DNA from: Cytidiella melzeri
Lineage: Eukaryota; Basidiomycota; Agaricomycetes; Polyporales; Irpicaceae
Assembly: GCA_022592445.1 (NCBI GenBank)
Contig: JABYQR010000245.1
Span: 1 to 64,000 of the forward strand
DNA: 64,000 nt
Direction: 5' to 3'
Under the pieces are notes generated by a model. The model did not search any database. It was given only the letters and a program-made list of their open reading frames with translations, and was not told the DNA's origin. This document shows, piece after piece, positions 33,170-42,205 of this stretch. The position numbers and the translations under genes are program-made. How positions within the stretch are numbered: position 1 is the stretch's first letter; every line of letters begins with the position of its first letter.

Positions 33170-34312
33170 TAAGGAGTTCTCTTGCGAGGCTCCAATTTAC
33201 CCGAACCCTAGAGAGGTGACGAGACTCCCTAAGGCAAGCGCAGATACACTGTAGGTTCTTGCCCAGACCTTAACCCATGTGAACTAGGCTGTTTCAGGTA
33301 TAAGGTTCTTTACTGGTCTAGCTGCTGAACGTCTGGGATGAAGCTAGAACTCAATAGAGTCTACGCTAGTCCTGTTATAGGAACTTCACCAGAGGTTACT
33401 ATGCCATCTCGGAGTTTGGAGTTGAGATAATTCCCATGCAAACCTGCTTTACTAAGGCAGGACTCCAACTCGGCCTGACTATTTGTGACATGTAGAGTTA
33501 ACCCGGGAGCCTGTTTGACCCAAGCGTTCCCTTCATGTCTACCGGCCAGATTTGAGACACCGCTTCAGCTTAATGCTTCTTGTTAACCTTTCTTTACTAA
33601 GGAAAGGGCGGCTCTCACGGTAGATCCAGATCATCCAACCATTCACAGCTGCATTACCAAACCTGGGATGTTTGCACACCCACATCACCTAGCAACCGGG
33701 AGTCCAGTCTAGGCTCCTTCCCACAGCATACCCTAACCCGGGAGTTACATCACGGATGGGAATCAACTTAAGCCCGGAAGTGTCAATTTTAACGCTCCGA
33801 ACCGACAAGGGATTTAGTCCTCTCGGGCCAGACACTGGAGACTGTCCAGCGCTGCCACGGCTCAGTGGTTACCAACACCCGGTGCCCCGGGCATACCACC
33901 TTCCCGTTCCTCGGCATGTGGTTTGTTTAAGCCCTTAGGCACAGATTCCCACATGTCCTCAGTCCTTGTCTCGCCACATCTGACCCAAGCAGCATATACT
34001 CAGGAGTTACATGTGACTAACCCTAGCCTTCAGCTAGTGGGGTGTCCTGTCACACCACAGTGTGTCGGATGGTTTTTCAAACATTCCCCAATTTAGTTCC
34101 CCTATCTGATCATGTGTGCACAGTCCCTTTCGGGCTGGGATGACCCTGCATTTAGGTACATCCTCTTGGGGACCTGCGAGCTCAATGCAACACTAGTCGC
34201 CCCAGGGCCGGCCCGCTCAGAATTCAAATCCTCCCTTGAGGTATCGAACCCTTGACCCACAGGTGGAATGCTACCCCCACCAGGACACAGTAACCGTTAG
34301 GCTACTGTGTCC
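33170..34312 (-). other. non-coding 5' head of chimera L with tRNA-like start
   Basis: On the minus strand the element opens GGACACAGTAGCCTAACGG. A perfect 10 bp inverted repeat (GGACACAGTA / TACTGTGTCC) flanks a box-A-like core TAGCCTAACGG, and about 30 bp on comes GGGTTCGATACC, close to the Pol III box B consensus. The remaining 1 kb has no frame of note and no RT homology. A Pol III promoter derived from a tRNA, as in SINEs, is the likely reading. Confidence 0.6.
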
Positions 34313-34565
34313 ATAGTTCCAGCATGTTCCACAAGGTTCCAGAGAGTTCTATCATGTGATACACAGATAAGGAAAGGAGTGCATCAGCGCATCAATCAAT
34401 AAGCGCTGAAATAAGCGATGGAATAAGCGCCTGATAAGTGCCAGATAAGCACCGGTTAAACGCCTAAATAGACGCCGAATAAGCGCTTGATAAGTGCCTA
34501 AATATTCCCAATAATACTGTTGCCTGGTAAGGCAAGTCTTGTAGAAACATTGAAAATCTGTGACA
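34313..34565 (-). repeat. LTR of element B1, proximal segment
   Basis: Ends in plus coordinates with AATCTGTGACA, as does the B2 LTR at 50701. It contains short direct repeats of the type ATAAGCGCC at about 34400-34500. Confidence 0.8.
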
Positions 34566-34733
34566 GAGATGCCTCCGCCAGATATCATTGACAGAGAGGA
34601 AGAATATGAAGTCAAGAAGATTCTCAAGTCAAGACGTACAGGTCATGCCAAAAAGCTTCAGTATTACATACGTTGAAAAGGCCATGGACCAAACAATGAC
34701 ACGTGGGAACCTGTGGAAAACATCACGCACGCT
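34566..34733 (+). pseudogene. chromodomain of B3, left part
   Basis: Reads MPPPDIIDREEEYEVKKILK, then LQYYIR-stop-KGHGPNNDTW and EPVENITHA. The stop replaces the invariant chromodomain Trp (TGG to TGA; B2 has WKGYGPNDDTW). Homology to B2 ends at ACGCT, 34729-34733, and resumes at 38386. Confidence 0.8.
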
Positions 34734-35039
34734 GAAACACTGAGATACGCTCCAAAACTAATTACAACCCCAAAGCCAACACTACCAACCACAAAGTGGC
34801 AATAGGAGTGTAAGGGCGTGGGAGCACGGTAGTGTGAAAGTTTGCGAGGTGGTCTTTAGAGTCCTAGTTTACCTGTGCTGTAATGAGCGACAAGGTTTGT
34901 GATACTAAAGGTTTTGTATAAATTGAGCTAGGAGGGCAAAGTACCACGCGTATCGCTGATATGCCCGGAAATCGCTGGACATGCAACAGGCCCAAATGCG
35001 AGCACATTTGCATGGACTATCAGCAGCCCTTGTTTCTGG

Positions 35040-35376
35040 CAAGACTTGCATTGCATCGCCTCGCTTTGCTTTGCTTTCCATCGCCTTGCTTTGCCTTGCA
35101 TCGCATTGGGTCGCTTTGCTTTGCTTCGCCTCGCGTTGCCTCGCGTTATCTCGCGTTGCCTCGCCTTTCATTCCCTCCGCTTCGCTTTGCCTCGCGCCGC
35201 CTCGCATTGCCTCGCTTCATGTTGCCTCGCGTCGCGTCGCGCCGCCTTGCTTTGCCTCGCGTTATCTCGCGCTGCCTCGCGCTGCCTCGCGTTGCCTCGC
35301 TTCTCCTCCGCTTTGCTTTGCCTCGACTCGCCTTGCATTGCCTCGCTTCGCATTGCCTCGCGTCGCGTCGTGCTGT
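35040..35376. repeat. degenerate pentanucleotide repeat (TYGCN)n
   Basis: About 65 consecutive 5-mers of the form TTGCA, TCGCC, TTGCT, TCGCG. The 5 bp period without stop codons leaves all three plus frames and at least one minus frame open, so the long frames here are artefacts. Shorter related patches occur at about 35548-35640 and 35755-35810. Confidence 0.9.
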
Positions 35377-37125
35377 TCGACTATAATACTTAGACGCTCA
35401 ACGTACTAGCGCCGTAGTTACCGTATATAAGACTTACTCCAATCAATGCAACTATACGCACTTTTGATCCCCAACTCCCACTGTGTCATCTCTCTCAGTC
35501 TTACTCTCTCAACACTTTCCTCTACTGTCATAGCCTTCTAACACGTGCCGCCTTGCTTTGCCTCGCGCCGCCTTGTGTTGCATTCCCTCCGCTTTGCTTC
35601 GCATGGCTTCGCATTGCATGGCTTCACTTGCCGCATATTGCATCCTTGTAGTCCCTCGCAGTCAAGCTCATAGCTATTGGAACCCCCCGGCCCCCTTTTC
35701 CACTCCCTCGGATTCCGCAGCCTGTTCTCTTTGCAGAGCGACTAAAGGCTTTGCTTCCATTGCACTACCTCTCTTTTCCATTGCATGGCCTCGCATTGCC
35801 TCGGGTCATTGGACTATGGCCTGATTGGTTGCTCCGAGTTAGCTGCACCATCGGCAGTGCCCCATTGCTCCTGTAACATGTTTTGCGGTTTTCCCTTGTT
35901 TCATCGCGTGATGCTTCTTTCCTTGCCTTGCTCTTGCATGACTTCAATTTGCTATAGCCCCTATTGCCTTTTACTTATATACGCTATGTCTGTACTTTGC
36001 TTAGCTTAGAATACGACACCCCCGCAGTTTTCCCCTCACAGTTGCCCCTGCCACTTTTCCCTTGCTTCTTGAGCAACTCCGCAGTGCGTATCTCTCACCC
36101 TGCATCACTTTCTCCTTCATTGCGACCCCCTTTTGTGTTCCAACTGCGTTTATTTCACTGCGTTACTTACTGTGTTGCGTTTCTCCTTCACTGCAACCCC
36201 CTTTTACAGCCGCCCCTTCTCTTTCTCAAGGCTTCTGCAATTTAGACTGCGCTTATTCTGTGTTCCCATTGCGTTTCCTACTGTGTTTCCCATGGCGTTT
36301 TGCGTTATCCTCTTTCAATGAGCCAGCGTGGTCCTTTCTCTCACACTTTACCACACCACTTCCTCTCCCCCCTCTTGTGTTATTGCATTCCAATTGCTCC
36401 ACTTTCTTCACCACTGCGTTGCCCCTAGCTCTATTGCTTTTACACCACTGTCTTTTGTGACACTTAAGTTCTATTGCCTCTTTGCATTGCATTGCTTGGC
36501 TTTACTTTACATCTTTCTACCCGGAACTTTTCCCAGCTACCCAAACAAACCACAGCACTTTTGGCCTCGCACTCCGAGCCCTGCAAATGCATCACCGCTC
36601 GCCCGTGTCTAGGTGCAGCCTAGGACTCTTGGACTCACTCGCAACCTACATTCACGCATACCCTCAACTTCTGTTTACACATGTAATTGCCTCTCGCGAG
36701 GTCAGGTGTGTTTGTGCCTGGTCCCTTTGTGTCCGGGGGGTATGTTAGTGTCTTATCGCGGGCAAAAGGATGGGCAGCGCGGTGAAAGCAAAAGAGTTTT
36801 TAGTGCGAACTCAAAGAGGACGCGCGCGAGACGCCGAGTCTCAAAGTAAAGACGGCAGAAATTCACAAGCAGTAAACGCAAATGCAGTACAAATCTCAAA
36901 CACAAAACACGGTCACTAATGAAGACGAAAGTGATTGCTGTAAAACACAGTCACAGTGAAAGTAAACACAGTAAGCTCGATGCAGTGAAGATAAAACACA
37001 GACACAGTAACACAGTAAAATAACGCAGTTAAGAATAGAAGCAACACAATGAAACCAAACCAGCCGCAGACGAAGGATGAACCATTGGGGTGCAAAACAC
37101 CGTGTAAGGCTATGCAAGACCGCCG

Positions 37126-37650
37126 TCAATTTGACTCGATTGACTGGTTGCGGGAGCAATAGTGAAGGACAACTCCTCCCGAGCGGCAATGCGTGATACA
37201 GGCAAATGTGTGGCCAACAACAGCATTGGTGGATCTTGTGAGATTGAACTGGATAAGTTCGCACTCGTGGTTATTGCCTTCAAAGTCTGGCAAAAGCCAA
37301 CAATCTGGATGCGGGGCGTGCGGGCGGTTGCAGTCGAGCAGAACAAAAGGTCCGGCGTGCAGGGGAATTGGGTGGTCGCTCTGAGTGTCGCAATAAGAGC
37401 AATTGTCAAGTGAGTCCGCAACCGAGGCGACGGACGACACTGGCGAAGGGGAGTTAAGAGTGGATCTCTCGGGGGAGATGGTAGGCGCTACTGAGGGTTC
37501 AGGCGGCGGCGTGGGCACGGGGATGATAGGATAGCGGTGAAGGACTTTGTGGCGCGGGCGGTAAGGGCAGTGACCGTCTGGTAGGTGTGGAACAGTTTGA
37601 CAATAGCAGCAAACATGAGGCAGATTGTGAATGGTAGGTGCAGCAGACAT
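37126..37650 (-). CDS. Cys/His-rich 174-residue hypothetical protein inside insertion X
   Basis: The first ATG downstream of a good TATA box starts MSAAPTIHNLPHVCCYCQT. Cys/His clusters are CCYCQTVPHLPDGHCPYRP and NCSYCDTQSDHPIPLH, then CNRPHAPHPDC and NHEC. The middle is a Pro/Ser-rich linker. The spacing suggests zinc binding, but no known finger class fits. The C-terminus after ECELIQFNLTR may be affected by an unseen intron, since two frames are open there. Composition and promoter favour a real gene; function unknown. Confidence 0.5.
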   Translation of the reverse strand: MSAAPTIHNLPHVCCYCQTVPHLPDGHCPYRPRHKVLHRYPIIPVPTPPPEPSVAPTISPERSTLNSPSPVSSVASVADSLDNCSYCDTQSDHPIPLHAGPFVLLDCNRPHAPHPDCWLLPDFEGNNHECELIQFNLTRSTNAVVGHTFACITHCRSGGVVLHYCSRNQSIESN

Positions 37651-37798
37651 AAACGTAGAAGAGAACGCAATGGAGCAATGCAGGAGATGCTACAACTTCT
37701 TGACGCAAAGAGACTCCCTCAATGCAAGCGCAAAGTGTAAGGAAAACTCTGGGAACTGCGGTGGGGATTGATTGATTTTCTGCGCAGTACAGACAAGA

Positions 37799-37807
37799 CC
37801 TTTTATA
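37799..37807 (-). promoter_or_regulatory. TATA box of the insertion X gene
   Basis: TATAAAAGG on the minus strand, about 150 bp upstream of the first ATG at 37650, with no intervening ATG seen in the presumed leader. Confidence 0.6.
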
Positions 37808-38385
37808 GATCTAAGCCCCTCTCCTAAACCTTTCCTTCTTTGTCCTAAATACAAATGTGAGAGCAAGCAACCAGTGTGCCAGAGTGCTTCCGCCCACAGA
37901 GGCAAAGCAATGAGCAAATCAGCTCTCGGAAGAACACAGCATTGGTCGAGGCGGAGAAACGGCGCGCGCCCTTATGACTGAAGGGGCACCGACCGTTGTG
38001 AGCAGGTGATGTGCGCCGTCCAAGAGTTGCACAGCGTGGCGTGATAGGAGCCTCCATGAAACGTGGTCCGCGAGTCAATTTTCTTCTAATTGTTGGTCCG
38101 ACCCGCGTCTGAAACACTTGGTGGCTGGCTGACCCATACTCCAATGCAAAGAGCACGTGTCTGCAAGTTAGAGGCCAGTGCGAGTTACTGGCCTTGGATG
38201 TTTCTGGCGGGTTGCTGCCCCTTGACAAGTCCTTGGATCCTCGACGGACTCCTCGTGACCTCGGTGAACCTCTCGTGCCCGCGGCACTGGGAAAGTGGAG
38301 GGATTTGCCGCTCAGGAAAACGTGGGCCGCGCAAATGGCTGGATGCTGCCGTGTCTCCGCGCCTAGCCATTTTCTGGGCGTATCA

Positions 38386-38695
38386 ACGCTCTAGAAGCGA
38401 TCAAGAAATTTGATGATCATTCCCGAGCTATCTGCTCAGCTACAATCTACTGTGTATAAGTTACAAACAACACACCAAGGATCATCCACAATCCAATGAC
38501 GCAACCAAGGAGGGTACGGACTAGACTACCATCAGCCAATGAGATGCGAACCCCGTCAGGGGCGTTGGTAGAAGCCGCTAGAGTCACTTGGAGCTGCTTA
38601 GGCACCCTCTTGAGAATGGTGAAAAGTGGACTTAATGACCAAGGTGTTTGTTCAAAACTCTTTGCACAGAGTTCAAAGCAAGAAGGGGGGGGTAA
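38386..38695 (+). pseudogene. chromodomain end and 3' internal region of B3
   Basis: Resumes with LEAIKKFDDHSRAICSA and a stop. About 240 bp of 3' non-coding sequence follows, matching the reverse of 50702-50960, then the polypurine tract AAGAAGGGGGGGG just before the LTR. Confidence 0.8.
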
Positions 38696-38861
38696 TGTCA
38701 CAGATTTTCATTGTTTTCCAAGACTTGCCTTACCAGGCAACGGTATTATTGGGAATATTTAAGTGCCTATCTGGCGCTTATTCTCAGTGCCTATCAATTG
38801 ATGTGCTGATGCGCCCTCTGTCTCTGATGTGCTGATGTGCTCTTTTCCTTATCTGTGTATC
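38696..38861 (+). repeat. LTR of B3, first segment
   Basis: Starts TGTCACAGATTTTCATTG, directly after the polypurine tract. It is interrupted at 38861 by a solo LTR of family A and resumes at 39551. Confidence 0.85.
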
Positions 38862-39545
38862 TGTTAGGACCGACTATTGTCAAGAGACAAGTTGTCAAGT
38901 CAGAACCCCTTGGTGTAACTACACACAAGGTCGAATAATGGTCTAGGTCGCGCAGTTGCTGTCAAGCACAATGGCAGCCAGATGATGAATCGATAGAAGG
39001 AATATTGATACAAAGTGGATAGACTGAGGTTCTAGCCCCATGTCTAGCGGCTATTTATACATGTTGACCTCACTACTTTTGGACCAGTCCAAAATAGTGG
39101 TAGCAAATCGAAGGAATAGAAAGGAACAACAATACACAGAGAACAATAGCTTCTTTAGAAAGCCAATGGGAGAAAGGACCATCAAGGTGCGGAAACAAGG
39201 GACAATAGAAAGGTGAGCCATGAGGCAAAGATCAATAGAGAAGGGGTTGAACCCAAAACAGGGGATAGACGGGGTGGGACCCGATGGAGTGGTAATGGAG
39301 GTATGGAAAGGCCGAGGGTTGAAGCAAAGCAACGGTAACCAATCGCAGTTAGGTCCAAGGTTTGAATGGACACAAGGAGACAACCAATGACATAATAGTC
39401 TGTGTTGAATGGAGGCAATGTGGATCAGGGAATGAGGGAGGAAGGACAAGTTGGATTGTCAAGGCAAATGTAAGGAAGATAACTAGCTATCAGGATAATT
39501 GAAGAAGTGAAGAAAAATAGTAGGGTGTGAAGACCGTTTGTAACA
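38862..39545 (-). repeat. solo LTR of family A with GTATC target duplication
   Basis: Exactly 684 bp, inverted relative to element A: TGTTAGGACCGACTATTG at the left, GACCGTTTGTAACA at the right. GTATC occurs at 38857-38861 and 39546-39550. A solo LTR with intact duplication is the product of LTR-LTR recombination that deleted the body of the element. Confidence 0.92.
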
Positions 39546-39550
39546 GTATC

Positions 39551-39996
39551 ACATGATATAACTCTCCGGAACCTTGTAAAACATGCTGGAACTATGATGT
39601 TATAGTATAGAACATTCCATTAGATGATGTCATAGTTCTTAAACCTTCTGAAAAAGTCTAGCCTTGGGACTGGGTCATGGGGTCAGGTCATGGGAACAAT
39701 TGCTATTGGTTGATTATTGAAGTGGCACCACTAGGGCATAGGGCATGCCTAGTAAGGTAGATTACTTTGCTTACTCATGTAGGTATTAGGGGTCTTAGGG
39801 TAGTACCTGGGGTCCTCCCCTTCATGTATATATAGAGGCACTCCTGAGGGCAAATCCCCTCAGTCTTATCCACTCTGTTGATCAAGGACTACCTAGTACT
39901 TCCCAGTACTCACTCTCACCAACACTCTAGTCTCTATCTCACTATCTCCCTCTCAAGTTAAACACTTATCTGGTGAGTGTAACCTTAACTGTTACA
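39551..39996 (+). repeat. LTR of B3, second segment
   Basis: The reverse of 29588-30028 in large part, with a TATATATA box near 39830 and the terminus CTGTTACA at 39996, followed by GTTAC. Confidence 0.8.
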
Positions 39997-40098
39997 GTTA
40001 CCAATGTGCCTGTATTACAAGGCCCACACAATAACTTAGTGGGGTCACAAAGTCACAGAGTTGCCGGGCCGATAGAAATGCATATGTCATGCTGATCT

Positions 40099-40150
40099 CC
40101 AGAGAAACCATCTTTTTTGTTTGAGAAACCAAAAAAGATGGTTTCTCTGG
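40099..40150. repeat. perfect 21 bp inverted repeat with 10 bp loop
   Basis: Arms 40099-40119 and 40130-40150 are exact reverse complements. Transcribed, this forms a long stable hairpin. No gene is attached to it. Confidence 0.9.
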
Positions 40151-40230
40151 TCATCAGGCTTACTACATGTGCCGCAGATGTGATAGGTCACTGGTTCAAA
40201 CCCTGCCATGCACTTTTTTTGGCCTGACTG
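40151..40230 (+). other. possible tRNA-derived (SINE-like) segment
   Basis: GGTTCAAACCC at about 40191 resembles a Pol III box B, and a T7 run follows at about 40214, as a Pol III terminator would. No convincing box A or cloverleaf could be drawn, so it is not called a tRNA. Confidence 0.25.
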
Positions 40231-40709
40231 CTGTGTGAAGTAGGCTTTCTTATGTTCATATCGATGAATGTGATTGATGTGAGTGACAAACTGCTGATAT
40301 ATGCTTTACAAGTCTGTAATTAAAGGGATCAGCTGAGTTTCAGTTTGAGCCTGAGCAACCTTTTCCAGTAATGTGGCCATGACTTCCTCAATTCTCCTCC
40401 AAATTGAACGATTTTGTTACTGGCCCTTGGGCAAGACATAGGGCTATCCAATGGTTTCAATTTGTACCCATATGTGCTTATTGCCAGGTATATAAATTAA
40501 AAACTGTATTTTGACCGGAAAATGTAATCTATCACAAAGTTTTGGAGGGCTAGTAACAAAGCTAACATAGTGACATCAATCCAATTCATTTCACTGAGAC
40601 AGAAACTGTTACTGAGTGTATTGCCCATCAAATTCCCACACTGTGGGGGACAGACGTGTTACATCTACAGGGAGATCAAAGCAGTTGCCTGCACTGGAAC
40701 AATTCTACT
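40231..40709. other. intergenic, 3' flank of the secreted-protein pseudogene
   Basis: No gene. About 40440-40700 is homologous to 41260-41420 (the same position relative to the intact copy) and, inverted, to parts of 43360-43560 and 45890-46090. Confidence 0.5.
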
Positions 40710-41210
40710 TCATTCATCAGGAGTCGTAATGTGGCTGTTTTTATCTATATTTACCAAACCTCCCTCTACAGTGTAATGCGGAAACGTTCCGTCTGCCATT
40801 GCTTCTCTGATTTTGCCACTCTCAGGAAGTTTCTCCAAGATTTTTGCCATCTGAAACATCTGATATCTGGAATCGCTTGATTTGTGTTCTTCCAGTGTGT
40901 CCTTCATTAACCAAATATATTCCATTTAACTTCTATGGGTGGCATTATCCATCTCCAAGGGCAAGGATGCAATATTGAAATCATCATAGTATTTGCTGTT
41001 CTTCGGACCTTATAGTGGTCTAGAACTGGCTAGGCCTCGGATTTGGAAAAGGTTGCCTGTGTCTGTACGCTGTCTGGCCAACATGCAGGAGGCAGTTAAT
41101 TCATGACCTTGGGATTCTGTATTGCCAAATGGAATAGCAGACACATTGGTTACATGAGATATACCAGTGGCAATAATGGCCAAAATCACAAGGGTGGTTA
41201 AGAACTGCAT
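40710..41210 (-). pseudogene. pseudogene copy of the small secreted protein
   Basis: Starts MQFLTTLVILAIIATG and aligns along its whole length with the intact gene at 41420-41929. Two in-frame TAA codons (at about 41010 and 40926) break it, with no frameshift. The C-terminal part remains readable: KILEKLPESGKIREAMADG, FPHYTVEGGLVNIDK. Together with the flanks it forms a tandem unit of about 720 bp. Recent duplication followed by loss is the simplest reading. Confidence 0.8.
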
Positions 41211-41419
41211 GATTTGGAGGGGTGATAGAAGGTAGATGTAGGAACAACTGTATCTTGATTGGAGAATGTGATCTATCACATAGTTTTGAAGGGCTAGTAA
41301 CAAAGCTAACATAGTGACATCAATTCAACCCATTTCACCACTACAGAAACTGTTACTGAGTGTATTGCCCATCAAATTTCACACTTTGAAAGACAGTTGT
41401 GTTACATCTACGGGGACAT

Positions 41420-41929
41420 CTAAGCAGTTTCCGCTTCAGGAAACGTAATGCGGCCGTCTCTATGTATGATTTTCAACCCTCCCTCTATAGTGTAACGTGG
41501 AAAACCTCCATCTGCCATTGCTTTTCTAATCTCGCTGTTCGTAGGAAGTTTCTTTAAGATTTTGGCCATCTGAAACATCTTATATTGGTCGTTATCTAAG
41601 TTGTGTTCTTCCAGTGTGCCCATCATTGTCCAAATATTCTCCATTTGTTTTCTATAGGTGGCATCATCCATGTTGAAGGACCAGCATTCAGCTATAAACT
41701 CTTGATAGAATTCGCTGTCCTTCAGACCTAATCGTTGTCTGGAACCGGTTAGGCCTCGGATTTGGAAAAGGTTGCCTGCGTCTGTACGCTGTCTGGCCAA
41801 CATGTGGGAGGCAGTTAATTCATGGCCTCGGGATCCTGTATTGCCAAATGGAATAGCAGATACAGTGGTCACATGAGATATACCAGTAGCACTGGTGGCC
41901 AAAATCACAAGGGTGGTTAAGAACTGCAT
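41420..41929 (-). CDS. small secreted protein, effector-like, 169 residues
   Basis: Starts at 41929, MQFLTTLVILATSATGISHV; the open frame further upstream runs through a 5' leader intron and is not coding. The first about 20-25 residues are a clear signal peptide, with cleavage likely after ATG or VSA. The mature part is about 145 residues, polar and helical, with a single Cys, so it is not a disulfide-rich toxin type. Notable strings are RQRTDAGNLFQIRGL, QMAKILKKLPTNSEIRKAM and GFPRYTIEGGL. There is no known domain. A leader intron (41966-42021, GTAAGT...TTGCAG, 56 bp) and a TATA box support expression. Its place among repeats and its tandem pseudogene fit fungal effector candidates, but that role is inference. 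Confidence 0.7.
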   Translation of the reverse strand: MQFLTTLVILATSATGISHVTTVSAIPFGNTGSRGHELTASHMLARQRTDAGNLFQIRGLTGSRQRLGLKDSEFYQEFIAECWSFNMDDATYRKQMENIWTMMGTLEEHNLDNDQYKMFQMAKILKKLPTNSEIRKAMADGGFPRYTIEGGLKIIHRDGRITFPEAETA

Positions 41930-42195
41930 GATTTGGAGAGGTGATAGAAGGTAGATGTCAGAAAGCTGCAAGAATATTCTCAGTATAGTGACCCAAGGCA
42001 ACCAAACAACAATGTACTTACAAGTCAGTGCTGAAGCAACACAAAGACAGAACTGTGTTGAAGGGTGGAAGGATGCAGTAAGATGGCTAGCTGTGATAAA
42101 AATCTCAGCAATTCAAGTCGGATGCAGCAGAGACAACAATGTACTCACCGACCGGCGCTGAAGGTGTGCTGAGGTACAAGAATGGTAGCAAGGGC

Positions 42196-42205
42196 CCTTA
42201 TATAT
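42196..42205 (-). promoter_or_regulatory. TATA box of the secreted-protein gene
   Basis: ATATATAAGG on the minus strand, about 270 bp upstream of the start codon, leaving room for a leader containing the 56 bp intron. Confidence 0.6.

Larger units (their letters stand above)
30029..34312 (-). mobile_element. LINE-derived chimeric retroelement L
   Basis: 4284 bp on the minus strand, flanked by a 13 bp target duplication. The plus-strand T-run at about 30029-30046 is the poly(A) tail. The 3' part is an 895-codon LINE frame lacking everything upstream of the RT active-site box. The 5' 1.1 kb is non-coding and begins with a tRNA-like head. A single target duplication around both parts shows that they inserted together. 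Confidence 0.85.
27282..34565 (-). mobile_element. Ty3 element B1, 5' half (LTR plus gag), minus strand
   Basis: Reading on the minus strand: LTR (34565 to 29588, split by chimera L), leader, an N-terminal Gag frame (29009-28230) and Gag capsid (about 28064-27282). Protease and pol are missing. The left end abuts orphan gag F tail to tail. The right end abuts plus-strand chromodomain sequence of the same family (B3), so B1 appears to have inserted into B3. Confidence 0.75.
34734..38385. mobile_element. insertion X: unclassified 3.65 kb element
   Basis: It splits the B3 chromodomain and is flanked by a 5 bp direct repeat ACGCT (34729-34733 and 38386-38390). The termini are weakly similar when inverted (left TGAGATACGCTCC, right end reversed TGATACGCCC), which is not enough to call a terminal inverted repeat. 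Inside are a degenerate pentanucleotide tract, a pyrimidine-rich stretch rich in TTGC, a CACAGTA-rich patch (about 36900-37030) and a TATA-driven Cys-rich frame on the minus strand. There is no transposase, RT or LTR. It may be a non-autonomous transposon or a captured host segment. Confidence 0.55.
34566..39996 (+). mobile_element. Ty3 element B3, 3' fragment (chromodomain to LTR)
   Basis: Plus-strand pieces 34566-34733 and 38391-38695 together form the chromodomain tail and 3' internal end. The LTR follows (38696-39996). The piece is interrupted by insertion X inside the chromodomain and by a solo A-family LTR inside its LTR. The same sequence in one piece, reversed, is at 49978-51180 (B2). 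Confidence 0.8.

Noticed and set aside
34235..34312. HDV-like self-cleaving ribozyme at the 5' end of L
   Set aside because: Only 10 bases separate the two arms of the first helix, leaving no room for the nested P3 needed in that fold.
34961..35409. Several overlapping long frames of 115-142 codons on both strands
   Set aside because: They come from the 5 bp period of the (TYGCN)n tract, which contains no stop codon in any phase; the proteins are low-complexity strings.
41930..42001. Upstream ATG giving a 193-residue secreted-protein precursor
   Set aside because: It lies inside a 56 bp leader intron (41966-42021); the signal peptide begins at 41929.
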